Shown here: piece by piece, positions 29,885 to 39,148 of the stretch
How the letters are laid out: each line of letters starts with the position of its first letter
Position numbering within the stretch: the stretch's first letter is position 1
DNA from: Halieaceae bacterium
Lineage (GTDB): Bacteria; Pseudomonadota; Gammaproteobacteria; Pseudomonadales; Halieaceae
NCBI GenBank assembly: GCA_028277365.1
Contig: JANQGK010000043.1
Span: 1-39,148, forward strand
Length of the DNA: 39,148 nucleotides
Direction of reading: 5' to 3'
Notes under the pieces: generated by a model
The model's input: the letters and a program-made list of their open reading frames with translations, nothing else
Databases searched by the model: none
Told to the model about the DNA's origin: nothing
Position numbers and translations under genes: made by a program

Positions 29885-31291
29885 ATGTTAAAGGCAGTGC
29901 TTCTTTCCGGTGGCGTAGGTAGCCGCCTCTGGCCGGTCTCTCGCGAGGCCTACCCTAAACAGTTCCTGCCCCTGGCAGGCGACAATTCCATGCTGGTAGA
30001 TACCGTGGCTCGGGTCGCGGGCGTCACCGATTCCAGTCCACTCTACATCTGCAATGAAGAACACCGCTTCATCGTTGCCGAACAGGTGCACGAAACCTAC
30101 GCCGGCGAAATCGTTCTCGAGCCGGTGGGACGCAACACCGCGCCCGCCGTAGCCATTGCCGCGTTGCGGGCCCTGGCGGAGGACGAGTCGGCCATGATGC
30201 TGGTGCTGCCCGCAGATCACCTGATCAACGACACGGCCGCCTTCCTCGCGGCGGTGGAAATCGCTTTGGTGCAGGCACGCGCGGGCCGGCTGGTGACTTT
30301 TGGTGTGGTGCCCGACCGACCGGAAACCGGCTACGGCTATATCCGTCGCGCCGACGCACTGGGTGAAGGCAGCTACGCTATTGGTGAGTTTGTAGAGAAG
30401 CCCGATGCAGACACCGCCAACGGTTATCTGGACAGCGGAGACTACTATTGGAACAGCGGTATGTTCCTGCTCGGCGCGCAGATATACCTGGAGGAGCTGC
30501 GCCGCCTGGCACCCGACATGGTTGCCGCCTGCGAGGCGGCGCTGGCCGGCGCCAGCACTGATCTTGACTTCGTGCGCCTCGACCGGGCCGCCTTTGAAGC
30601 CTGCCCAGCGGATTCTATCGACTACGCAGTCATGGAGAAGACGGCACTGGGCGCGGTGGTGCCCCTCGACTGTGGCTGGAGCGATGTGGGGGCCTGGTCT
30701 GCCCTGTGGGAAGCCGGCGAAAAGGACGCCGACGGCAACGTGCTGCAGGGCGATGTGCTGCTGGAACAGGGCAGCAACAACTACCTGCGCGCCGAGTCCC
30801 GGCTGCTCGCCGCCACCGGGGTCGATAACCTGGTGGTGGTGGAAACCCCGGACGCCGTGTTGGTGTCAGACCGCGACCGGGTGCAGGACGTCAAACGGCT
30901 GGTGACTGCCCTCAAGACATCCGGGCGCGACGAAGCTCGCCTGCACGCCCGTGTCTATCGGCCCTGGGGATCCTATGAATCGCTGATCAACGGCGATCGT
31001 TTCCAGGTCAAACGCATTGTGGTCAACCCGGGGGAAAAGCTCTCCCTGCAGAAGCACCATCACCGGGCCGAGCACTGGATTGTGGTCAGCGGCACGGCTG
31101 AAGTGACTTGCGAGGACAAGGTCTTTATGCTGGGTGAGGACGAGTCGACGTATATCCCGCTGGGCCACAAGCACCGCCTGGTGAACCCGGGGCGTATTCC
31201 GCTGGAATTGATTGAAGTCCAGTCAGGTACCTACCTCGGGGAGGACGATATTGTGCGCTATGACGATATCTACGGTCGCAGTGACGGCTGA
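29885..31291 (+). CDS. manC: Mannose-1-phosphate guanylyltransferase / mannose-6-phosphate isomerase
   Basis: LLSGGVGSRLWPVSREAYPKQFLPL; C-terminal cupin RPWGSYESLINGDRFQVKRIVVNPGEKLSLQKHHHRAEHWIVV. Confidence 0.96.
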   Translation: MLKAVLLSGGVGSRLWPVSREAYPKQFLPLAGDNSMLVDTVARVAGVTDSSPLYICNEEHRFIVAEQVHETYAGEIVLEPVGRNTAPAVAIAALRALAEDESAMMLVLPADHLINDTAAFLAAVEIALVQARAGRLVTFGVVPDRPETGYGYIRRADALGEGSYAIGEFVEKPDADTANGYLDSGDYYWNSGMFLLGAQIYLEELRRLAPDMVAACEAALAGASTDLDFVRLDRAAFEACPADSIDYAVMEKTALGAVVPLDCGWSDVGAWSALWEAGEKDADGNVLQGDVLLEQGSNNYLRAESRLLAATGVDNLVVVETPDAVLVSDRDRVQDVKRLVTALKTSGRDEARLHARVYRPWGSYESLINGDRFQVKRIVVNPGEKLSLQKHHHRAEHWIVVSGTAEVTCEDKVFMLGEDESTYIPLGHKHRLVNPGRIPLELIEVQSGTYLGEDDIVRYDDIYGRSDG

Positions 31292-31357
31292 TGCAGCGAC
31301 CGCTGCAGGAGAGTTGATACCTCGCACCACGATAGTGATTGAGCCAGGGAGAGTTTG

Positions 31358-32191
31358 ATGATCAAGAAGTGCCTGTTTCCGGTGGCGGGTTATGGAACCC
31401 GCTTCCTGCCCGCCACCAAGAGTATGCCCAAGGAGATGCTGCCGGTGGTGAACAAACCGCTCGTGCAATACGGGGTGGAAGAGGCCATCGAAGCGGGCAT
31501 GAATACCATCTCTTTCGTGACCGGCCGCGGCAAGCGCTCTATTGCCGATCATTTCGATATTAGTTACGAACTCGAGCACCAGATCGCCGGCACCAGCAAG
31601 GAGGTGTACCTGGGCAGCATCCGCAACGTGCTGGAGCAGGGCGTCTTTACCATGGTCCGGCAGCGCGAAATGAAGGGCCTGGGCCACGCGATCCTCACCG
31701 GAGAGCCACTGATCGGCAGCGAGCCTTTCGGCGTCGTGCTCTCTGACGACCTGTGCTTGAACGAGGGTGGTCCGGGTGTGCTGTCGCAGATGGCCGAGCT
31801 CTACTCCCAGTTTCGCTGCAGTATCGTGGCGATCCAGGAAGTGCCGATGGAACAGGCCCACAAGTACGGCGTCATCAAGGCCGAGGAACTCAAGGACGGC
31901 CTGTACCGGGTGGACGATATGGTGGAAAAACCGCCGGAAGGCGAGGCGCCTTCGAATCTGGCGATTATCGGTCGCTACATCCTGACGCCGGATATCTTCG
32001 ACATCATCCGCGAGACAGCGCCCGGCAAGAACGGCGAGGTGCAGATTACTGACGCACTATTGACACAGGCGAGAAAGGGCTGCGTGATGGCCTACAAGTT
32101 CAAGGGCCGCCGCTTCGATTGCGGCAGTGTGCCCGGCTTCGTTGAGGCGACCAACTACGTCTTTGAGAACGTCTACTCAGACCCGGCATGA
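31358..32191 (+). CDS. galU: UTP-glucose-1-phosphate uridylyltransferase
   Basis: [34 protein letters not shown]. Confidence 0.97.
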   Translation: MIKKCLFPVAGYGTRFLPATKSMPKEMLPVVNKPLVQYGVEEAIEAGMNTISFVTGRGKRSIADHFDISYELEHQIAGTSKEVYLGSIRNVLEQGVFTMVRQREMKGLGHAILTGEPLIGSEPFGVVLSDDLCLNEGGPGVLSQMAELYSQFRCSIVAIQEVPMEQAHKYGVIKAEELKDGLYRVDDMVEKPPEGEAPSNLAIIGRYILTPDIFDIIRETAPGKNGEVQITDALLTQARKGCVMAYKFKGRRFDCGSVPGFVEATNYVFENVYSDPA

Positions 32192-33537
32192 GCGAACTCA
32201 GCTGTTTCAAGGCCTATGATGTCCGTGGTCGCATCCCCGACCAGCTCAATGAAGACGTCGCCTACCGCATTGGCCGCGCCTACGCGACGGTGATCAAGCC
32301 CGGGAGCGTGGTGGTGGGGCACGATATTCGCCTCAGCAGTGAATCACTCAAGGCGGCGCTGACCGAGGGACTGAGAGACGGTGGCGTTGATGTCTTCGAC
32401 ATCGGCCTGTGTGGCACCGAGGAAATCTACTTCGCCACCGATCACGCCGGCGTCGGCGGCGGCATCGTGGTCACGGCCAGCCACAACCCCAAGGATTACA
32501 ACGGCATGAAGTTTGTGCGTGCCGGCGCCCAACCGATCAGCGGTGACAGCGGGCTTGTGGACATCCGCGAGCTGGCAGAGGCCAACAACTTCCCAGAGCC
32601 CGGCGAGCGCGGCGAGCTCAAGCCCCTGGATACCTCGGCAGCCTATATCGGACACCTGCTGTCCTATGTTGACCTGACGGCGCTGAAGCCGCTGAAACTC
32701 GTAGTGAACGCGGGCAATGGCGGTGCCGGACTGGTGGTTGACCGCATCGAGAGCAAGCTCCCCTTTGAGTTCATCAAGCTGTTGAACGAACCGGACGGTC
32801 ATTTCCCCAACGGTGTGCCCAATCCTTTACTGGTGGAGAACCGTGCCATTACCGCAGAGGCGGTTCGTGAGCATGGGGCGGATCTCGGGATAGCCTGGGA
32901 CGGTGACTTCGACCGCTGTTTCTTCTTCGACGAGCGCGGTGAGTTCGTGGAGGGCTACTACCTGGTCGGCCTGCTGGCAGAGGCCTTCCTGCGCCGCGCC
33001 GGCGGCGGCAGGATTGTCCACGACCCCCGGCTCACCTGGAACACGCTGGACGTGGTAGCGGAGTTCGGCGGTGAAGCGGTGCAAAGCAAAACCGGGCACG
33101 CCTTCATCAAGGAGCGCATGCGTGCCGAGAATGCCATCTACGGTGGTGAGATGAGCGCACACCACTACTTCCGTGACTTCGCCTACTGCGACAGCGGCAT
33201 GATTCCCTGGCTGCTGGTGGCGGCATTGGTCAGCGAGCGCAATCTGCCGCTGTCAGAGCTGGTGGCCGAGCGCATGTCTGCTTACCCCTGCAGCGGTGAG
33301 ATTAATCGCGAGGTAGACGATCCTGCGGCGCTGCTGGCGGCCGTCGAAGCACGCTACGCAGGCGGCGCTGAATCTGTGGATCATACCGATGGTCTCAGCG
33401 TGAGCTACGCCGACTGGCGTTTCAACTTGCGGATGTCCAATACCGAGCCGGTCGTGCGGCTCAATGTGGAGAGCCGCGGTGATCAGCGCCTGATGTGTGA
33501 AAAGCGAGACGAGCTGCTGGCGCTTATCGATAGCTGA
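32188..33537 (+). CDS. manB: Phosphomannomutase
   Basis: [48 protein letters not shown]. Confidence 0.94.
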   Translation: MSELSCFKAYDVRGRIPDQLNEDVAYRIGRAYATVIKPGSVVVGHDIRLSSESLKAALTEGLRDGGVDVFDIGLCGTEEIYFATDHAGVGGGIVVTASHNPKDYNGMKFVRAGAQPISGDSGLVDIRELAEANNFPEPGERGELKPLDTSAAYIGHLLSYVDLTALKPLKLVVNAGNGGAGLVVDRIESKLPFEFIKLLNEPDGHFPNGVPNPLLVENRAITAEAVREHGADLGIAWDGDFDRCFFFDERGEFVEGYYLVGLLAEAFLRRAGGGRIVHDPRLTWNTLDVVAEFGGEAVQSKTGHAFIKERMRAENAIYGGEMSAHHYFRDFAYCDSGMIPWLLVAALVSERNLPLSELVAERMSAYPCSGEINREVDDPAALLAAVEARYAGGAESVDHTDGLSVSYADWRFNLRMSNTEPVVRLNVESRGDQRLMCEKRDELLALIDS

Positions 33538-33544
33538 ACCGGCC

Positions 33545-34807
33545 CTACAGCCTACCGTCGACTAGCTCGGACGGCAGGATATACGTCGCGTCGTAGAGCA
33601 CCCCACCGGGGCGGCAATAGGCGCGAATATCATCTGCTCCCAGCGACCTGAATTGGTCGTGACCCACCGCCAGGATCACGGCGTCGTAGTCGCCGGCCGG
33701 CGCCTCGATCAGCTCCAGGCCCAGATCAGCCCGTGCCTCCTCGCGATCGACCAGCGGGTCCCAAACGCTCACCCGGGCATTGCAGCTCACCAGTTCATCG
33801 ATGATGTCCGCCACCAGGGTGTTGCGGATATCACTGCAGTTCGGTTTGAAGGCAACGCCCATCACCAGTATCCCGGCGTCCACCACGTGCAGGCGCCGCT
33901 GGGTCATCAGGTGCATCACTTCTGCGGCCACCTGCTTGCCAATCTGGTCGTTGAGCCGGCGGCTGGCCGAGATGATCTCCGGGAAGTAACCGGCCTGGTT
34001 GGCGCGATGCACCAGGTAGTAGGGGTCGACACCGATGCAGTGCCCGCCGACCAGGCCCGGCCGGAAGGGCAGGAAATTCCACTTGCTTCCGGCGGCTGCC
34101 AGCACTTCCTCAGTGTCGATTTCAAGGCACTTGAATATCTGTGCAAACTCGTTGGTCAGGGCGATGTTCACGTCGCGCTGGGTATTCTCGATGACCTTGG
34201 CGGCCTCGGCGACGCGGATGCTGCTGACCGGAAAGGTGCCGGCAACTACGATACGTTGGTAGAGCGTGTCGACCGCGCTGGCCGCCTCGGGCGTCGAGCC
34301 GGAAGTGATCTTGATGATGTCCGCCAGCCGCCGTTCAGGATCCCCCGGATTGATGCGCTCCGGGCTGTAGCCGACAGTAAAGTCCCGGTTGAACTTCAGC
34401 CCGGATGCCCGTTCGAGAATGGGTACGCAGTACTCTTCAGTGCATCCCGGATATACCGTCGACTCGTAGATAACGATACTGCCCGGCCTCAACACCTCGC
34501 CGATCATGCCGCTGGCGGCGCCCAGCGGATGCAGGTCCGGACGCCGGTCTGCGTCGATCGGGGTGGGAACCGTGACGATAAAGACGTCGTTACCAGCCAG
34601 CGTCTCGGGATCGGCGCTGAACACCGCGCCGCTAGCGGCGAGCTCGTCCGCTGCTACTTCACCGCTGCTGTCTCTACCGCCTTGCAGCTGCGCGACGCGC
34701 TCGGGATTGATATCGAAACCGAGCGTCGGCTGGTGCCGGGCCAGGGCCAGCGTCAGTGGTAGGCCCACGTAGCCAAGCCCCAGCACCGCGACACGTTGTT
34801 CACTCAT
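33545..34807 (-). CDS. Nucleotide-sugar dehydrogenase, TviB/WbpO-like UDP-HexNAc dehydrogenase
   Basis: VAVLGLGYVGLPLTLALA; YESTVYPGCTEEYCVPILE; GGHCIGVDPYYL. Confidence 0.9.
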   Translation of the reverse strand: MSEQRVAVLGLGYVGLPLTLALARHQPTLGFDINPERVAQLQGGRDSSGEVAADELAASGAVFSADPETLAGNDVFIVTVPTPIDADRRPDLHPLGAASGMIGEVLRPGSIVIYESTVYPGCTEEYCVPILERASGLKFNRDFTVGYSPERINPGDPERRLADIIKITSGSTPEAASAVDTLYQRIVVAGTFPVSSIRVAEAAKVIENTQRDVNIALTNEFAQIFKCLEIDTEEVLAAAGSKWNFLPFRPGLVGGHCIGVDPYYLVHRANQAGYFPEIISASRRLNDQIGKQVAAEVMHLMTQRRLHVVDAGILVMGVAFKPNCSDIRNTLVADIIDELVSCNARVSVWDPLVDREEARADLGLELIEAPAGDYDAVILAVGHDQFRSLGADDIRAYCRPGGVLYDATYILPSELVDGRL

Positions 34808-36440
34808 GGCTCGCCCCATCCAAGAGGGCATCGGTCGAGGCATCAAAGCGCTGGCCGGAGCCTTGCAGCGCGCCGAGAATCTCCGCACCCATTTCCTTTC
34901 CCAATTCCACGCCCCACTGGTCGAAAGAGTTGATCTCCCAGATGCGACCGCTGCAGAAGGTCTTGTGCTCGTACAGGGCCAGCAGTGCCCCCAGGCTATG
35001 CGGAGTGAGGGCCTTGCAGCTCAAGGTCGAACTGGGGCGATTGCCCGGAATGACCAGGTGGGGCGCCAGTTCCCTCGCGCGGTCGATGGCCATGCCACGA
35101 CCTTCCAGCGACGCTCGGGAGGCCGCTTCGTCACGGCCCACCATGAGTGCGCGCATCTGGCTGAGCCCGTTGGCCAGCAGCCGCTGCTTGCCTTCCGGGC
35201 CGACGGCGTCGCCAGTGATTAGTACAAAATCTGTGGGGCACAGCACTGTGCCCTGGTGCAACAACTGGTGAAACGAATGCTGGCCGTTGGTGCCCACATC
35301 GCCCCACAAAATGGGCGCGGTAGCGTAGCCGAGGGCCTCGCCGCGGTGGTTTACCGATTTACCGTTGCTCTCCATGGATAGCTGTTGCAGGAAGGCGGGC
35401 AGCCGCACCAGGTGCTGCTGGTAGGGAATGACGGCATGAGACTGGGCGCCCATGAAATTGACATACCAGACTTCCAGGAGGCTCAGCCACAGGGGCATGT
35501 TGCCCGTGGCGTCGGCGCTGCGGAAATGCTCATCCATGGCCTCGGCACCGGCCAGTAATTCTTCGAATCTCGTCATACCTATGGCGAAGGCGATGCTCCA
35601 GCCGATAGCCGACCACACTGAATAGCGGCCACCCACCCAGTCCCACATGGGCAGGATGTTGTCTTCGGGAATCCCGAAATCGCGGGCCGCCTCGATATTG
35701 GTGCTCACCGCCAGAAAGTGCTGGGCCAGGCCATCTTCGGGAACTCCAGCATCCAGCGTCCACTGTCGCGCGCGATGGGCGTTGTAGAGGGTCTCTTCAG
35801 TACGCAGGGTCTTTGAGCAGATGATGAACAGCGTGTTGTGGGGGTCCAGCCCGGCCAGCACGCTGTCGAGGTCATCGGGGTCGACGTTGGCGCAAAACCG
35901 GACTTCGATACCCTGCACCCGGTAGGCTTGGAGTGCGTCGACCACCATCCTAGGGCCCAGGTCGGAGCCGCCGATGCCTATATTGACGATCGTATTGATC
36001 CGCTCGCCGCGGTGGCCGCGGTGGCCGCCATCGTGCACGCGCCCCACCCACTGCGCCATTCGCGCCTGGCAGTCTTTCACCGCGGCGAACTCCTGCTCGA
36101 GACCGGCGTGAGCGGCGGTTGCGCGCAGCAGGGTGTGCAGCACCGCGCGCTGCTCGGTGTGGTTGAGGGGGCTGCCGTCAAACAGGGCGGCGCGATCGTC
36201 CAGTACGCCGGCGGTCTGTGCAAGCTCCACCAGGCTTGCGGCGCTGTCATCGCCCAGCAGATGGCGCGAATAATCCAGCCGCCATCCCGCTGCCTCCATC
36301 TGGAAGCGCTCTACCCGAGCCGGATCCTCAGCAAGCAGTGAATCGATGGAGAGGCCGCGATCCCGCCGCGCCAGCGACGCGAGTCGGTCGGCAATGACCG
36401 GGTGGGGGAACTGCGCCGAACCGGCGCCATGTGCTGTCAT
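34800..36440 (-). CDS. pgi: Glucose-6-phosphate isomerase
   Basis: NIGIGGSDLGPRMV; GRYSVWSAIGWSIAF; ends in 8-bp overlap with the dehydrogenase start. Confidence 0.97.
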   Translation of the reverse strand: MTAHGAGSAQFPHPVIADRLASLARRDRGLSIDSLLAEDPARVERFQMEAAGWRLDYSRHLLGDDSAASLVELAQTAGVLDDRAALFDGSPLNHTEQRAVLHTLLRATAAHAGLEQEFAAVKDCQARMAQWVGRVHDGGHRGHRGERINTIVNIGIGGSDLGPRMVVDALQAYRVQGIEVRFCANVDPDDLDSVLAGLDPHNTLFIICSKTLRTEETLYNAHRARQWTLDAGVPEDGLAQHFLAVSTNIEAARDFGIPEDNILPMWDWVGGRYSVWSAIGWSIAFAIGMTRFEELLAGAEAMDEHFRSADATGNMPLWLSLLEVWYVNFMGAQSHAVIPYQQHLVRLPAFLQQLSMESNGKSVNHRGEALGYATAPILWGDVGTNGQHSFHQLLHQGTVLCPTDFVLITGDAVGPEGKQRLLANGLSQMRALMVGRDEAASRASLEGRGMAIDRARELAPHLVIPGNRPSSTLSCKALTPHSLGALLALYEHKTFCSGRIWEINSFDQWGVELGKEMGAEILGALQGSGQRFDASTDALLDGASHE

Positions 36441-36504
36441 TTGCCGCATCCCTGAAGCGTTTGGCGGAGTATAGGAAGCGCCCGTGGGCAGCGCAATTGG
36501 GAGG

Positions 36505-37500
36505 TCAGTGGTCCCGGGCCAGCGCCAGGTGGGCGATCGCCGCCATTGCGTCCCGGCAGGCATTGGCGGGCAGTCTCTCCAGCGCGGCCAGTGCGCTGGC
36601 CTGGTAGCTCTCGGCCAGACAGCGGGCGTAGTCGAGTGAGCCGTTGCGTTTCACCGCTGCCAGCACGGCGCTGATCTCACTGGCGTCCTTGTCGCGGATG
36701 GCGCGGGTGACCAGTTCCCGCTCAGCGCTGTTGCCGTGCTGCAGCACGTGAATCAGCGGCAGGGTCGGCTTGCCTTCGTTGAGGTCGTCCCCCACGTTCT
36801 TGCCCATCACCGCCGGGTCGCCTTCGTAGTCGAGCACGTCGTCGATAATCTGGAAAGCGATGCCCACGTTGTCGCCAAATTCCGCCAGCGGCGTGCCGGT
36901 CTCCTCGAACTGCGTACAGAGGGCGCCGGCGCCGTAGCAGGCGGAGGCAAACAGGATGGCCGTCTTGCGATGTATCACGTCCAAATAGTCGTCTTCCCCG
37001 GTGGACGGATCTCCTGCGCGCACCAGTTGCAGTACCTCGCCGGCGGCGATTTCATTGGTGGTGTTGGCCATATCGCGCATGATGTCCATATTGCCGATGG
37101 CTACCATCAGCTGAAACGCGCGCGAGTAGAGGAAATCACCCACCAGCACACTGGGCGCATTGCCGAACTCGGCATTGGCCGTCGGGCGGCCGCGGCGCAG
37201 GGCCGACAGATCGACCACGTCGTCATGCAGCAAGGTTGCTGTGTGGATGAATTCCACCACGGCGGCGAACTTGATGTGGTCCCCGCCCTGATAGCCGCAG
37301 CAGCGGGCCGCCAGCAGGGCGAGAAGGGGCCGCAGGCGCTTGCCGCCGGCCTCGACGATATAGTGTCCGATGTTCTCGACCAGCCCCACGTCCGAGGCCA
37401 GGTTGGCGACGATCAGCGCATTCACGGCCTCGACATCTTCGAGAACGGGTGCGCGGATAGCCTCGATGGGCGACTCAGGGGTGTTGGACGGTGCAAGCAT
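36505..37500 (-). CDS. ispB: Octaprenyl/polyprenyl diphosphate synthase
   Basis: GGKRLRPLL; LLHDDVVD; FQIIDDVLDYEGD. Confidence 0.95.
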   Translation of the reverse strand: MLAPSNTPESPIEAIRAPVLEDVEAVNALIVANLASDVGLVENIGHYIVEAGGKRLRPLLALLAARCCGYQGGDHIKFAAVVEFIHTATLLHDDVVDLSALRRGRPTANAEFGNAPSVLVGDFLYSRAFQLMVAIGNMDIMRDMANTTNEIAAGEVLQLVRAGDPSTGEDDYLDVIHRKTAILFASACYGAGALCTQFEETGTPLAEFGDNVGIAFQIIDDVLDYEGDPAVMGKNVGDDLNEGKPTLPLIHVLQHGNSAERELVTRAIRDKDASEISAVLAAVKRNGSLDYARCLAESYQASALAALERLPANACRDAMAAIAHLALARDH

Positions 37501-37570
37501 GGGGCGGATCCGGAAAATCAGCTGCGTAATATAGTGGTTCGTAAGTCATTGTGACATATGGAATAAGCGC

Positions 37571-37599
37571 TTGCCTGCCCCGGTCAAAACCAGTAAACT
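37571..37599 (+). promoter_or_regulatory. Putative rplU-rpmA promoter
   Basis: TTGCCT (37571-37576), 17-bp spacer, TAAACT (37594-37599). Confidence 0.6.
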
Positions 37600-37748
37600 C
37601 GCCGCCCTCGAATGCCCTGGCCGCGCCATCGGCATTCGCTGCGGCAGCGCGGCTGCCGAATACAGACGATACCCAGTGCCGAGCTCTGCCCCCGCATTGA
37701 CCCGCGGGCCGTACCAGACAGCGAGACGGCGAACTAGAGGAAGCGACA

Positions 37749-38060
37749 ATGTACGCAGTGATTGAGAGCGGTGGCAAGCAGCATCGCGTCGAAGAGGGCG
37801 AAACCCTCAAGCTGGAAAAGATTGAAGTGCCCACCGGGGATAGCGTCGAATTCGATCGCGTCCTGATGGTGGGTAGCGGCGAAGACGTCAAGATTGGCAC
37901 GCCGCTGGTCGACGGTGGCAAGGTGACCGCTGAGGTGGTTTCCCACGGCCGTCACGAGAAGGTAAAAATCATCAAGTTCAACCGCCGCAAGCACCACCGC
38001 AAGCAGGCGGGCCACCGTCAGTGGTACACCGAGGTCAAGATCACCGCGATCAGCGGCTGA
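37749..38060 (+). CDS. rplU: 50S ribosomal protein L21
   Basis: [27 protein letters not shown]. Confidence 0.98.
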   Translation: MYAVIESGGKQHRVEEGETLKLEKIEVPTGDSVEFDRVLMVGSGEDVKIGTPLVDGGKVTAEVVSHGRHEKVKIIKFNRRKHHRKQAGHRQWYTEVKITAISG

Positions 38061-38083
38061 TTCAGGAGATTAGGAGATAGACT

Positions 38084-39148
<1,065 letters not shown>

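Noticed and set aside
33653-34762. 369-aa ORF on + strand opposite the UDP-sugar dehydrogenase
   Set aside because: Shadow ORF; the dehydrogenase on the minus strand has all family motifs.

Overview
This is a GC-rich proteobacterial chromosome window, best read as Gammaproteobacteria from operon order and protein sequences (exact taxon not determinable here). It is mostly housekeeping. Order: 3' end of tuf; a convergent P-type ATPase, a DUF501 protein and an alpha/beta-hydrolase; the full S10-spc-alpha ribosomal cluster (rpsJ to rplQ, including secY, rpmJ and rpoA); a DUF6498-like membrane protein; uvrA; a YajR-like MFS transporter; ssb; an RmlD-like gene with moaB and moeA; fabA-fabB; a nucleotide-sugar block (manC, galU, manB, UDP-sugar dehydrogenase, pgi); ispB; rplU-rpmA; and the 5' part of obgE. 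I found no CRISPR array, tRNA, rRNA, phage or defence island, and no clearly new multi-gene system. The unusual signals are non-coding: (1) the tuf/ATPase convergent spacer holds a dRS3-like palindrome, a terminator and two oppositely oriented long hairpins with a near-identical core but unrelated 31-nt stems; (2) a REP-like element with a perfect 22-nt inverted repeat sits between rpoA and rplQ; (3) several enlarged, structured spacers lie inside the ribosomal operons; (4) the fabA/manC divergent promoter region has mutually exclusive pairing segments. Protein-level oddities are an RmlD-like protein without a recognisable YxxxK motif, overlapping moaB, and a P2-like ATPase with altered ion-site motifs. 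All structures and alignments were done by eye.
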